Below the pieces are notes generated by a model. The model did not search any database. It saw only the letters and a list, made by a program, of their open reading frames with translations, and had not been told where the DNA came from. A stretch of DNA of 18,648 nucleotides from JBBQTU01 sp038213005 (lineage in GTDB: Bacteria > Planctomycetota > Phycisphaerae > Tepidisphaerales > Tepidisphaeraceae). Numbering within the stretch: position 1 is the stretch's first letter; each line of letters opens with the position of its first letter. Shown in pieces: positions 1 through 8,005 of this stretch. A program made the translations under genes and the position numbers. The stretch covers positions 1 to 18,648 of the forward strand of contig JBBQTU010000060.1 of NCBI GenBank assembly GCA_038213005.1. Reading direction: 5' to 3'.

Positions 1-243
1 CCTGATCGGGCCGGTCTGCGCTGTCGCTGTCTTCCAGAACGTCTCCGACCATTCCACCCCGCCCCTTGGCCGACATTGGCCGGCGAAGCCTTCTTCGCTG
101 CGCCTATACCGCCACCTCATTGCTTCGCTCTACCCTCCCAGGCCTACCAGATCAGTTGTTCTTCAAGGCTGGCTCGGAAGACGTTGGTGTTGCTCTGGGT
201 CGATATCGGGCTATCATCGCCAGTAGGAGACAGTCAACCGCCG
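1..243. other. Upstream non-coding stretch, no gene recognised
   Basis: No convincing coding region is visible here. An open frame runs in from position 76 in phase with the acetyltransferase, but its first 56 codons do not resemble the family and the better start is at 244. The one structure I see is a small perfect hairpin, GCGAAG (83-88), loop CCTT, CTTCGC (93-98), with no T-run after it. It could be the remnant of a terminator of a gene outside the window, or chance. Confidence 0.4.
190..217 (+). promoter_or_regulatory. Weak candidate promoter of the GNAT gene
   Basis: TTGCTC (190-195) and TATCAT (212-217) are separated by 16 bp. The -10 matches the sigma70 consensus at five of six bases, but the -35 matches at only three. 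A start site near 224 would leave a very short leader containing the AGGAGA motif at 225-230. Suggestive only. Confidence 0.25.
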
Positions 244-777
244 ATGCTACGCAGTGCCACCATCAACGACGTTCCGCGGATCAGCCAGATCATTAACAGC
301 CATGCCGAGCTGGGCCGGATGCTGTTTAAGAGCTATGCCCGGCTCTACGAGAACCTGCGCGACTTTGCAGTTTGCGAGCTGGATGGCAAGGTCGTGGGGT
401 GCGTGGCGCTAACGGTCATCTGGGCCGACCTGGCTGAGGTGCGGTCGCTGGCGGTTGATTCGGGCTGCCAGGGGCGGGGGATCGGGCGGGAACTGGTCCA
501 GTGGACGATCGCCGAGGCCCGCCGGTTGCAGATTCGCCGGATCATGTCGCTGACCTATGAGCAGAGCTTCTTTGAGAAGCTGGGGTTCGTGGTTGTTTCC
601 AAGGACTCGCTGCCACTGAAGGTCTGGAGCGACTGTGTGGCGTGCCCGAAGAAGGACTTTTGCGATGAGATCGCCATGGTCCTGGTATTGGACGATGTGC
701 CCCAGCCCGAACTGCCGTCGGCCAGAGCGACGCCGCTTGGGGTGCACATTCCGGTGCTGCCCGTGGACGACGATTGA
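244..777 (+). CDS. GNAT-family N-acetyltransferase, ArgA-like
   Basis: A 177-residue acetyl-CoA-dependent N-acetyltransferase. The single GNAT fold spans about residues 1-150. The central strand VRSLAVD is followed by the CoA pyrophosphate-binding loop QGRGIG (residues 76-81), and YEQSFFEKLGF (about 105-115) is the typical GNAT C-terminal motif. The segment DCVACPKKDFCDEIAMV (about 130-146) carries three cysteines (131, 134, 140). This cysteine segment is familiar from the short stand-alone ArgA-like acetyltransferases (COG1246 type), which are linked to N-acetylglutamate formation in arginine synthesis. The amino-acid kinase domain of full-length ArgA is absent. The acetyl acceptor is therefore probably an amino acid such as glutamate, but this is inference. 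ATG 244 is preferred over an upstream in-frame ATG at 76 because homology begins at MLRSATINDV and AGGAGA lies at 225-230. The last 27 residues are a Pro/Ala-rich tail outside the fold. No arginine genes lie nearby. Confidence 0.85.
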   Translation: MLRSATINDVPRISQIINSHAELGRMLFKSYARLYENLRDFAVCELDGKVVGCVALTVIWADLAEVRSLAVDSGCQGRGIGRELVQWTIAEARRLQIRRIMSLTYEQSFFEKLGFVVVSKDSLPLKVWSDCVACPKKDFCDEIAMVLVLDDVPQPELPSARATPLGVHIPVLPVDDD

Positions 778-808
778 TGGGACCGCACGCAGCGTCCGGG
801 CTGAGGGC

Positions 809-814
809 TATAAT
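809..814 (+). promoter_or_regulatory. Perfect -10 hexamer abutting the GTG start (possible leaderless promoter)
   Basis: TATAAT at 809-814 is an exact sigma70 -10 consensus in GC-rich DNA. It ends five bases before the GTG at 820, so transcription would begin at or next to the start codon and give a leaderless mRNA. I see no good -35 at 15-19 bp upstream. TTGATG at 774-779 is 29 bp away, too far. GAGGG at 803-807 is an alternative, distant ribosome-binding site if the gene is read from an upstream promoter. Confidence 0.4.
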
Positions 815-819
815 CCAAC

Positions 820-1089
820 GTGGCGCACAGACCCGACGAATCCGATCCCTGCGACGATCTGCACGACTGGGAGAACCCCAGCAGCCGCGATACCGTCCAG
901 AGCGAGAGGCACAGCATCGACCTGGCTAAGTGCCCGTATTGCGGCAAGTTTTGCGCCGCCATCGCGGATGTCTGCCCACACTGTCACAGTTTCGTCCGGG
1001 TTGGTATAGCAAGACGCTATCCCTGGTGGATATGGGTCGGGCTTGCAGGGGCGGCGGCTGGCGCCGCGATGTGGATCATCCCGCTCTGA
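820..1089 (+). CDS. Small zinc-ribbon protein with C-terminal membrane anchor
   Basis: An 89-residue protein with three parts. The N-terminus is acidic and low in complexity (about residues 1-36, rich in D and E). A zinc ribbon follows, with pairs CPYC (Cys38, Cys41) and CPHC (Cys52, Cys55) and an extra Cys45 between them. One hydrophobic transmembrane helix closes it (about 68-88, beginning PWWIWVGLAG). I see no enzymatic motif. Proteins of this layout, an acidic head with CPxC ribbon and a tail anchor, occur as unnamed proteins in planctomycetes; the function is unknown and a role in protein contacts at the membrane is only a guess. The start is GTG, supported by coding character and lack of a later good start. 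It lies 42 bases after the GNAT gene on the same strand and could be co-transcribed with it or use its own TATAAT at 809-814. Confidence 0.7.
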   Translation: MAHRPDESDPCDDLHDWENPSSRDTVQSERHSIDLAKCPYCGKFCAAIADVCPHCHSFVRVGIARRYPWWIWVGLAGAAAGAAMWIIPL

Positions 1090-1296
1090 ATGTCCTGGTG
1101 TCGCAGGCCGCAGCGTATCCATCGCGTGGAGGTTCGTGTTCAGGGATTCAGTTGCCTGACGCGCGCCCGGCGATCTCCAGATTGGTAGTGGCTGGTGCGC
1201 CGATCCTGGGCGTCGAGGACTAAGGACGCTGGAACTGCGCGCCGGAGGGGGTTAGACTGGGCGGCTGAAGAATGAGGTCTAGATGGCGGAGGGTGG

Positions 1297-1344
1297 GTGC
1301 CTACGGGACGTTCGCTGGCTCGCGACGAACCGGGTAGCAGGCAT
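1297..1344 (+). other. Predicted stem-loop in the kinase leader
   Basis: Drawn by eye. Outer stem GTGCC (1297-1301) pairs with GGCAT (1340-1344), including one G-T pair. After a bulge at 1337-1339, TAC (1302-1304) pairs with GTA (1334-1336). An internal loop follows, then GTTCG (1310-1314) pairs with CGAAC (1326-1330). There is no T-run, so it is not a classical terminator. It ends about 50 bases before the kinase ATG and might be a leader structure, or chance pairing in GC-rich DNA. Confidence 0.25.
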
Positions 1345-1383
1345 GCGATTCGGCCGCTGAGAGATACCGCTTGCAGCCGGATC

Positions 1384-1388
1384 GAGGA
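1384..1388 (+). promoter_or_regulatory. Ribosome-binding site that fixes the kinase start
   Basis: GAGGA at 1384-1388 lies six bases before ATG 1395. Other in-frame candidates (TTG 1371, ATG 1389) have no suitably spaced site, so 1395 is the preferred start. Confidence 0.6.
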
Positions 1389-1394
1389 ATGCCT

Positions 1395-3908
1395 ATGAAT
1401 GATGGATCCTTTCTTGCTCTGGCGCACAACGCGGCGTTGTTGCTGGGGCTGGGCCTTATCTGCGACATGATTACGCCTCGTCGTCCGCAGGCGCGGGCAC
1501 CGTTTCGGCACGCGTTTATGGGGGTGATCGTCGGCACGATCGGCATCGTCCTGATATTGACTCCGTGGAAGTTAGAGCCCGGCATCGTGTTTGACACGCG
1601 CTCGGTGTTGCTGGGGATATCGGGACTCTTTCTCGGGGTCATTCCGACCGTTGTCGCGATGGTGATGATCGCGGCCGTGCGCCTCGCGCAAGGGGGAGCG
1701 GCGGCGGGGGTCGGCGTCGGTGTTATCCTGGCGTCGGGGATCATCGGCATCGCTTGGCGGCACGTGCGCCGGCCGCCCTTGACGGAGATCTCGTGGAAGG
1801 AACTCTATTGCCTGGGGCTGGTGGTTCATCTGGTGATGCTGGGGATCATGCTGGGGCTGCCACGCGACACTGCTGTGCGGGTACTCAAGAGCATCGCCTT
1901 GCCGGTCCTGGTCATCTTTCCGCTTGGGACTACGGCACTGGGCATGTTGCTGGCCAACCGCCTGCGTCGCAGGGCGGTCACCTCCGTACTGCGTGAGAGC
2001 GAAGAGCGGATCCGGGCCACACTCTACGGCATTGGTGACGGCGTGGTTGTTACCGACGCCCTTGGGCAAGTCACACGAATCAACCCCATGGGTGAGCAAC
2101 TCACGGGCTGGGGCGAGGCGGACGCGGTGGGCAAGCCGCTGGCCGAGGTCTTTCGCATCGTCAGTGAAGAGACCCGCAATGTGGTCGCGAACCCGGCGGA
2201 GCGAGTGATTCGCGAAGGCGTGGTCGTCGGGCTGGCCAACCACACGCTGCTGATCGCCCGCGACGGCACGGACCGTCCCATCGCCGACAGCGCTGCGCCG
2301 ATCCGCGACGAGGACGGCGCGCTGACGGGTGTGGTGCTCGTGTTCCGCGACCAGACGGACGATCGGATGGTGCGCAAGGCGCTTCAGGAGAGCGAAAGCC
2401 GGTTTCGTGCGTTGTTTGAGCAGGTGGGGGTCGGCATGGGGGAGATCGACTCGCAGACCGGCCAGTTTCTGCGAGTGAATCAACACTATTGCGACCTTGT
2501 CGGCTACACCGAGCAGGAGATGCTGGAAGCGACGTTTCAGAGCATGACGCATCCGGACGATCTGCCGACGGACCTTTCGAACATGGAGCGGCTGCGATCG
2601 GGAGATATCCGCGAGTTCAGGATGGAGAAACGCTATCGCCGAAAGGATGGCGCATTGGTTTGGGTGACGCTCAGCGTTGCACCGCTGTGGAGCCCGGGAT
2701 CCCAGCCGAGTCAACATGTGGCGGTGGTGCAGGACATCACTTCGCGAAAGCAGGCCGAGGCGTCGCTGGCGCAGGCCAAGGACATTGCCGAGCAGGCGAG
2801 CCGGGCGAAGGACGAGTTCATGGCCCGGCTGAGCCATGAGCTGCGCACGCCTCTAACGCCGGTCCTGCTGGCGATGGGGCAGTGGCAGACGCAGACCGAC
2901 TTGCCGGCAGGCATGCAGGACGACCTGACCATGATGCGACGCAACCTCGACCTTGAGGCTCGCCTGCTGGACGATCTGCTGGACGTCAATCGTATCCTGC
3001 ACGGGAAGATGCCGCTGCGTCGCAGCGTGATTGACATGCATCAGAAGATCGCTAATTCGCTGGAGATTGTCGGCGCGGACATCCAGGCCAAACGGCTGGA
3101 ACTGACCTGCCGGTTGGAGGCCGCTCACAGCTTGATCGATGGCGATCCCGCCCGAGTGCAGCAGGCTGTCTGGAACCTCCTGAGCAACGCCATCAAGTTC
3201 ACGCCCGAAGGCGGAAGAATTGGCGTGAGTACCGACAACGACCCCGAGGGATACCTGCATGTGCGGATATCCGACAGCGGGATGGGGATCGATTCCGAAC
3301 TGCTGCCACGGCTGTTCCGGCCCTTCGAGCAGGGCGGGCAGCAGATCACGCGGGGATATGGCGGCTTGGGGCTGGGCCTGACGATCTGCAAGTCTGTGGC
3401 GGAACAGCACGGTGGCATTATCGCAGCACAGAGCGATGGCCCGGGACGCGGCGCGACATTTACCTTGCGATTTCCCACCGTGCGCAGACCTCGTGAGGTG
3501 GCCGGACCGGGTGCCGTGCAGACCACGGGGGACTCCGCTCGGGGCGTCAAGCGCCAGATACTGCTGGTGGAAGACCATTCTGACACGGCGCGGCTTCTAT
3601 CGCGGGTGCTGACCAGTTGGGGCTACAAGGTGCGGGTTGCGCAGAGCGTGGCGTCGGCGTTGGAGTCGGCGGCGGCCGCGCCATTCGACCTGCTGATCAG
3701 CGATCTGGGCCTGCCGGATGGCAGCGGGCACGACCTGATGCGGCAGTTGTCGGCCCGGGGCCCGCTGAAGGGCATTGCCGTCAGCGGTTATGGGATGGAG
3801 GACGACCAGCAGCGCAGCCGGGAGGTGGGCTTCCTGACCCATCTGACCAAGCCGGTTGACCTGGCGGAACTCCGCACTGCCCTGAGCAGCGCTCTGGAAC
3901 CCGGCTGA
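1395..3908 (+). CDS. Hybrid sensor histidine kinase, LytS-type 5TM sensor, PAS-PAS-HisKA-HATPase-REC
   Basis: An 837-residue membrane sensor kinase. About residues 1-195 hold several hydrophobic helices with the run LTPWKLEPGIVFDTRSVLLG, the hallmark of the LytS-type 5TM receptor domain. A linker (about 196-205) leads to PAS domain 1 (from ESEERIRATLYGIGDGVVVTD, about 200-320) and PAS domain 2 with a PAC-like end (from ESESRFRALFEQV, about 332-465). The HisKA box is SHELRTPLTPV with the likely phospho-accepting His481. The ATP-binding domain shows NLLSNAIKF (N box, Asn598), DSGMGID (G1) and GYGGLGLGLTICKS (G2). A C-terminal receiver runs from about 718 with VEDHSD, phospho-acceptor Asp770 in LISDLGLPDG, and the conserved Lys of LTKPVD. 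All catalytic residues appear intact. The terminal receiver implies internal or onward phosphorelay; no separate output regulator lies beside it, so its target is unknown. The gene is convergent with dnaE, 40 bases apart. Confidence 0.93.
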   Translation: MNDGSFLALAHNAALLLGLGLICDMITPRRPQARAPFRHAFMGVIVGTIGIVLILTPWKLEPGIVFDTRSVLLGISGLFLGVIPTVVAMVMIAAVRLAQGGAAAGVGVGVILASGIIGIAWRHVRRPPLTEISWKELYCLGLVVHLVMLGIMLGLPRDTAVRVLKSIALPVLVIFPLGTTALGMLLANRLRRRAVTSVLRESEERIRATLYGIGDGVVVTDALGQVTRINPMGEQLTGWGEADAVGKPLAEVFRIVSEETRNVVANPAERVIREGVVVGLANHTLLIARDGTDRPIADSAAPIRDEDGALTGVVLVFRDQTDDRMVRKALQESESRFRALFEQVGVGMGEIDSQTGQFLRVNQHYCDLVGYTEQEMLEATFQSMTHPDDLPTDLSNMERLRSGDIREFRMEKRYRRKDGALVWVTLSVAPLWSPGSQPSQHVAVVQDITSRKQAEASLAQAKDIAEQASRAKDEFMARLSHELRTPLTPVLLAMGQWQTQTDLPAGMQDDLTMMRRNLDLEARLLDDLLDVNRILHGKMPLRRSVIDMHQKIANSLEIVGADIQAKRLELTCRLEAAHSLIDGDPARVQQAVWNLLSNAIKFTPEGGRIGVSTDNDPEGYLHVRISDSGMGIDSELLPRLFRPFEQGGQQITRGYGGLGLGLTICKSVAEQHGGIIAAQSDGPGRGATFTLRFPTVRRPREVAGPGAVQTTGDSARGVKRQILLVEDHSDTARLLSRVLTSWGYKVRVAQSVASALESAAAAPFDLLISDLGLPDGSGHDLMRQLSARGPLKGIAVSGYGMEDDQQRSREVGFLTHLTKPVDLAELRTALSSALEPG

Positions 3909-3948
3909 TGCAAGGCAATGAGTAGGCTGCGAGCGATGGGGAGTCGGA

Positions 3949-6900
3949 TCACTCCACCGACACCAACGCCTCGGCCTCGGCTTCGAGGTCGACTTCTTCC
4001 GGGCGGAGGGCCTTGTCATTCTCGACTGGGGGCGCAGGGTCCTCTTTGAAGAGAGGCTGCTGCTGTTGCGCCGCGAGGCGCTTCATCCGACGGGTGCCTT
4101 CGCCGCAGAGTTGCACCGCTGCGTCGCCCAGGAGGCTCGAAAGCTCGCTGACCAGGTCGGGGGTGATGTTGACGAATACGCTGCGGTCCAGCCGCAGGGT
4201 GACCTTCTTCGCCCCGGCCGTGTGTACCTGCGCGAAGACCTCGACATTGCCGCGGTGCTGCTCAAGCACGGGCTTGAGCTGGATGAGCATATCGGGGCGA
4301 TGTCGTGACGGCTCAAGATGAAGGCCCAGCGCCGTCGTGAGGATGCCGTCGGCATCCTTCAGCGGGATGACATCATTGACGATGATGTTGGGCGACTCGC
4401 GGCGGCGGTCGATCTTGCCGCGGAGGAAGATGATGCTCTCAGGGGCAATCAGATCCGGATAGCGCTGCAGGACATCGGCATAGACGTTGGAGAACAGCAC
4501 GGCATCGATCTGGCCTTCCAAGTCCTCAACGGTGAGGATCGCCATTGCCTGGCCGGCCGAGCGGCCGTTCTTCGTCTGCGTCTTTTTCAGACGGCTGATC
4601 ATCGCGCCGATGGTGATTTCCGTTCCCTCGCCCAGCGACTGGGCATCACGCGTGCTGGCCGAGGTGTAGCGATCTATGACGTCCTTGGCATCGGTGAGCG
4701 GATGACTGGAGATGTAGAAGCCCAGCAGTTCCTTCTCGAATTTCAGCAGTTCGGCGTTGCCCAGTTCGTCCATCTCCGGCAGCGGCGGGGGCGGCGGCGG
4801 GGCGGCGGTGGCCGACGCGTCGGCCATGGCGAACATGTTGAGCTGCCCGTTCTTCTTGTCTTCCTGCGTCTGCTGGCCAAACTCGATGGCACGATCCAGG
4901 ATCGCCAGGAGCTGCGAGCGCTTGGAGCCGGCGAACGCGCCGCACTTGATCAAGGCCTCCAGTGTGCTCTTGGTGACGGTGCGATGGTCGACCCGCTCGC
5001 AGAAGTCGTAGAGGCTCTTGAATGGGCCTCGTTTGTCTCGCTCCTCGATGATGGCTTCGACCGCCTTCTCACCCACGCCACGGACGGCCATCAGGCCGAA
5101 GCGGATGACGCCTTCGGTGCCGGCGGCTTTCTTGCCGCGGCTGTTCTTTCGCTGGACATACAGCGGCGTAAACACCTTGCCCGACTCATTCACATCCGGC
5201 GGCAGGACCCGGACTCCGGTCGATCCATCCGGCTGGCGGAGCTTGCGACATTCCTCGATGTACTCAACCACCTTGGTCGTGTCGCTCATTTCATAGGTGA
5301 GCACCGCCGACATGAACTCCACCGGGTGGTAAGTCTTGAGATAAGCCGTCTGGAAGGCGATGAAGGCATAGCGCGTGCTGTGCGACTTGTTGAAGCCGTA
5401 GCCGCCGAACTTCTCGATCAGGGCGAAGACTTCTTCGGCCTTCTCCTTGCCGACGCCGTTCTTCATCGCGCCTTCGATGAAATAGGGACGCTTGCTGGCG
5501 ATGAAATCGACCGTCTTCTTGCTGATGGCTTTGATCAGCTTGTACGCCACCGCCAGCTCGATCCCGCCGAGCTGGTTGAAGATCTGCATGACCTGTTCCT
5601 GGTAGGTCATGATGCCGTAGGTCTCGGTCAAAAGACCGTCCATGATCGGATGCACCTGCGGGACCGGTTCGGCCTTGTGCTTGCGGAGGCAGTAGGATGG
5701 GATCAGTTCCATCGGACCCGGGCGATACAGGGCGTTGGCGGCGATCAGGTCTTCGAAGCGGTCGGGCTTCATCTTCATCAGCAGGTCTTGCATGCCGCCG
5801 GATTCGAACTGGAACACACCCTTGGTCAGGCCTTTGCAGAACAGCTCGAAGACCTTGGCGTCGGCGGTATCGATGCGCTCGATGTCCAGCTCGATGCCCT
5901 TGGACTGCTTCACCAGTTCGCAGGCGCGGGTCACGACCGAGAGCGTCTTGAGGCCCAGAAAGTCCATCTTCAGCAGGCCGATCTTCTCGTCGATGGGGCC
6001 TTCAAACTGGGTGAGGATGTTGCCGTCGCGGTCTTTGTACAGCGGAACGAGGCTCTCCAGCGGTTGGTCGCAGATGATCACGCCGGCCGCGTGGCAGCCG
6101 GCGTTGCGGCACATGCCTTCAAGGCGGCGGGCGATGTCGATGACGCGATGGGCTGTGGGATCCTCGTCGTAAAGGGCCTTGAACTCGGGGACATGGTCCA
6201 GCGCCTTCTTGAGCGTCATGCCCGGCGTGCCGGGGATGAGCTTGGTCATCCTGTCGGTCTCGCTCAGCGGTACACCCAGCACCCGGCCGACGTCCTTGCA
6301 GGCGTTGCGGGCGGCGAGGGTGCCGAAGGTGATGATCTGGGCGACGTGGCCGTATTTCTGGCGGACGTATTCGATGACCTTCTGCCGGCCATCCTGGCAA
6401 ATGTCAATATCGATATCGGGCATCTCCGAACGGCTGGGGTCCATGAATCGCTCGAACAGCAGCCCGTATCGCAGGGGATCGACGTTGCACAGGCCCAGCA
6501 GATAGCCCACCATCGTGCCGACGCCCGAACCTCTGGCGCCGACAGGGATGCCGTGGTCGCGGGCGTAGTTGCAGAAGTCCCAGACGATCAGGAAGTAGGA
6601 GCAGAAACTCTTGGCGATGATGACCTTGAGCTCTTTTTCAAGGCGTTCACGGATGGCCGGCGGCACATCACGTGTGGTGTAACGCCATTCAAGGCCGGTT
6701 TCGCAGAGCTGGCGGAGGTAACGTTCATCCTCCTGCATGTCGGTGACGCACTTGCCGGCCGAGGGCAGGGGACAGTTGACGTCCAGTTTGTCGGCCGGGA
6801 CACGGTAGACCGGGGCGTAGCGCTTGGAGAAGTCCAACTCCAGGTTGCACATTTTTGAAATGCGCACGGTGTTGTCGACGGCCTCGGGCCAGGCGGCAAG

Positions 6901-7710
6901 GGCGGTCTTCATCTCGTCGGGGCTCTTGAGGTACATCTCCGGCGTGTAGACCATGCGGGTCTGCTCGTCGAGCTTTTTCCCCGTGCTGATGCAGCAGAGG
7001 ACCTTGTGGGCTTCGAAGTCATCGCGGGTGAGAAAGTGGACGTCGTTGGTGGCGACGAGTCCCACGCCCACCTTGCGGGCGAGGTCTACCAGCAGGGGGT
7101 TGGCATCATCCTGTTCCTTGATGCCCTGTTTCTGGAGCTCGACGAAGAACCGGTCGGGGCCGAAGAGCTTTGCGTAGAACTCGCAGATCTCCTGGGCCTT
7201 CTTATTCTCGCCGCGGAGGAGGAACGTGGGCAACTCGCCGCCGAGGCAGGCGCTGGTGGCGATGATTCCTTTGTGCAGTTCGGTCAGGACATCCTTGTCG
7301 ATGCGAGGCTTGTAGTAAAACCCATCACGATAGGCGGTGCTGGCGAGTTTCAGGAGGTTGCCGTATCCCTCGAGGTTTTCGGCGAGGAGGACGAGGTGAT
7401 AGGAGGCTTCACCGGACTGGCCGGCCGACAGGGAGCGGTCGGTGCGTGGCCCGGGAGCCATGTAGGCCTCTGTGCCGATGATGGGCTTGATGCCTTCCTT
7501 TCTGGCTTCGGTGTAGAACTCGATGGCGCTGAACATCGAGCCGTGGTCGGTCACGGCGAGGCTTTGCATGCCCAGGGCCTTGCTGCGTTTGATCAGGTCG
7601 CCGATGCGGCAGGCGCCATCCAGCATGGAATAGTGCGAGTGGACGTGCAGATGGACAAATTGTTCGGGTGTTGCAGGTACGGGAGCGGGTGCAGCAGGTA
7701 CGTCGGCCAT
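3949..7710 (-). CDS. dnaE: DNA polymerase III alpha subunit (replicative polymerase)
   Basis: A complete 1253-residue family C polymerase that extends DNA at the replication fork. Domains in order: PHP (about 18-290), polymerase palm/thumb/fingers (about 300-870), helix-hairpin-helix (GVGEKAVEAIIEE, about 876-890), OB-fold (about 1028-1100) and a C-terminal region ending in an acidic tail. Catalytic aspartates are D432 and D434 in MPDIDID and D583 in KMDFLGL. The internal clamp-binding motif QLNMF is at 956-960. The PHP domain keeps a full set of metal ligands: H20, H22, D31, H56, E81, H105, C155, D223, H225. The ATG at 7710 is chosen because PHP homology begins shortly after it; the frame stays open to 7893 but that part is unlike the family. 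No good ribosome-binding site precedes the ATG; a TACCCT hexamer (complement of 7718-7723) ends seven bases upstream, so a leaderless message is possible but unproven. Slightly longer than the usual length of about 1160. Confidence 0.96.
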   Translation of the reverse strand: MADVPAAPAPVPATPEQFVHLHVHSHYSMLDGACRIGDLIKRSKALGMQSLAVTDHGSMFSAIEFYTEARKEGIKPIIGTEAYMAPGPRTDRSLSAGQSGEASYHLVLLAENLEGYGNLLKLASTAYRDGFYYKPRIDKDVLTELHKGIIATSACLGGELPTFLLRGENKKAQEICEFYAKLFGPDRFFVELQKQGIKEQDDANPLLVDLARKVGVGLVATNDVHFLTRDDFEAHKVLCCISTGKKLDEQTRMVYTPEMYLKSPDEMKTALAAWPEAVDNTVRISKMCNLELDFSKRYAPVYRVPADKLDVNCPLPSAGKCVTDMQEDERYLRQLCETGLEWRYTTRDVPPAIRERLEKELKVIIAKSFCSYFLIVWDFCNYARDHGIPVGARGSGVGTMVGYLLGLCNVDPLRYGLLFERFMDPSRSEMPDIDIDICQDGRQKVIEYVRQKYGHVAQIITFGTLAARNACKDVGRVLGVPLSETDRMTKLIPGTPGMTLKKALDHVPEFKALYDEDPTAHRVIDIARRLEGMCRNAGCHAAGVIICDQPLESLVPLYKDRDGNILTQFEGPIDEKIGLLKMDFLGLKTLSVVTRACELVKQSKGIELDIERIDTADAKVFELFCKGLTKGVFQFESGGMQDLLMKMKPDRFEDLIAANALYRPGPMELIPSYCLRKHKAEPVPQVHPIMDGLLTETYGIMTYQEQVMQIFNQLGGIELAVAYKLIKAISKKTVDFIASKRPYFIEGAMKNGVGKEKAEEVFALIEKFGGYGFNKSHSTRYAFIAFQTAYLKTYHPVEFMSAVLTYEMSDTTKVVEYIEECRKLRQPDGSTGVRVLPPDVNESGKVFTPLYVQRKNSRGKKAAGTEGVIRFGLMAVRGVGEKAVEAIIEERDKRGPFKSLYDFCERVDHRTVTKSTLEALIKCGAFAGSKRSQLLAILDRAIEFGQQTQEDKKNGQLNMFAMADASATAAPPPPPPLPEMDELGNAELLKFEKELLGFYISSHPLTDAKDVIDRYTSASTRDAQSLGEGTEITIGAMISRLKKTQTKNGRSAGQAMAILTVEDLEGQIDAVLFSNVYADVLQRYPDLIAPESIIFLRGKIDRRRESPNIIVNDVIPLKDADGILTTALGLHLEPSRHRPDMLIQLKPVLEQHRGNVEVFAQVHTAGAKKVTLRLDRSVFVNITPDLVSELSSLLGDAAVQLCGEGTRRMKRLAAQQQQPLFKEDPAPPVENDKALRPEEVDLEAEAEALVSVE

Positions 7711-7947
7711 GGGCTTTAGGGTATCCGATGGGAGGGGGAAGTTGAAGACGGTTCCCAAGACCTTCTTCGCCAATCCCTGGTTCTGTTGAGGTCTAGACAG
7801 AAGTGCTCTGCCCGGGCGCGGCTGTTTAGCGAGCAACTTGGGGATCGAGCGGCACCGCATTCGTGGATTGCGGGGGCTGGTTCGTGGCATCAATGCCTAC
7901 GTCGCCCTCAGATTCCTCAATCGCGGACGATAACGGACGGATTTTCC

Positions 7948-7976
7948 TTGACTGGGTTGGAGAAGTCAGATAGATT
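7948..7976 (+). promoter_or_regulatory. Sigma70-type promoter of the regulator cassette
   Basis: TTGACT (7948-7953, five of six against TTGACA) is separated by exactly 17 bp from TAGATT (7971-7976, four of six against TATAAT). The stretch is locally AT-rich within GC-rich DNA. The expected start site near 7983 gives a leader of about 78 bases before ATG 8061, and that leader contains the candidate operator. Confidence 0.55.
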
Positions 7977-8005
7977 TCAATGTTCTATGTGTCGCCAAGC
8001 AGCAG

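Larger units (their letters stand above)
1090..1394. other. Intergenic region before the hybrid kinase
   Basis: About 300 bases without a convincing gene on either strand. Small open frames here lack recognisable features and look like shadows. I see no clear sigma70 promoter. The region contains a predicted stem-loop (1297-1344), an 11-base sequence TGAGGTCTAGA (1273-1283) that recurs upstream of dnaE (7787-7797), and the ribosome-binding site of the kinase at its end. Confidence 0.5.

Noticed and set aside
76..243. N-terminal extension of the GNAT protein
   Set aside because: The 56 extra residues have no GNAT similarity and the canonical first strand begins at ATG 244.
1572..2837. Minus-strand open frame of 421 codons
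   Set aside because: Antisense shadow of the histidine kinase, with low-complexity His/Arg-rich sequence.
3940..3955. GGAGT/ACTCC hairpin in the convergent gap between the kinase and dnaE
   Set aside because: A five-base-pair stem with no T-run in either direction, and it overlaps the dnaE stop codon. A terminator is expected here, but this is too weak to call.
4318..6858. Plus-strand open frame of 846 codons antisense to dnaE
   Set aside because: It lies wholly inside dnaE, whose minus-strand protein has every family motif. The antisense product has no recognisable fold and is the usual by-product of GC-rich codon usage.
7711..7893. N-terminal extension of DnaE to position 7893
   Set aside because: The extra 61 residues are basic and low in complexity and unlike the family. 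PHP homology starts just after ATG 7710.
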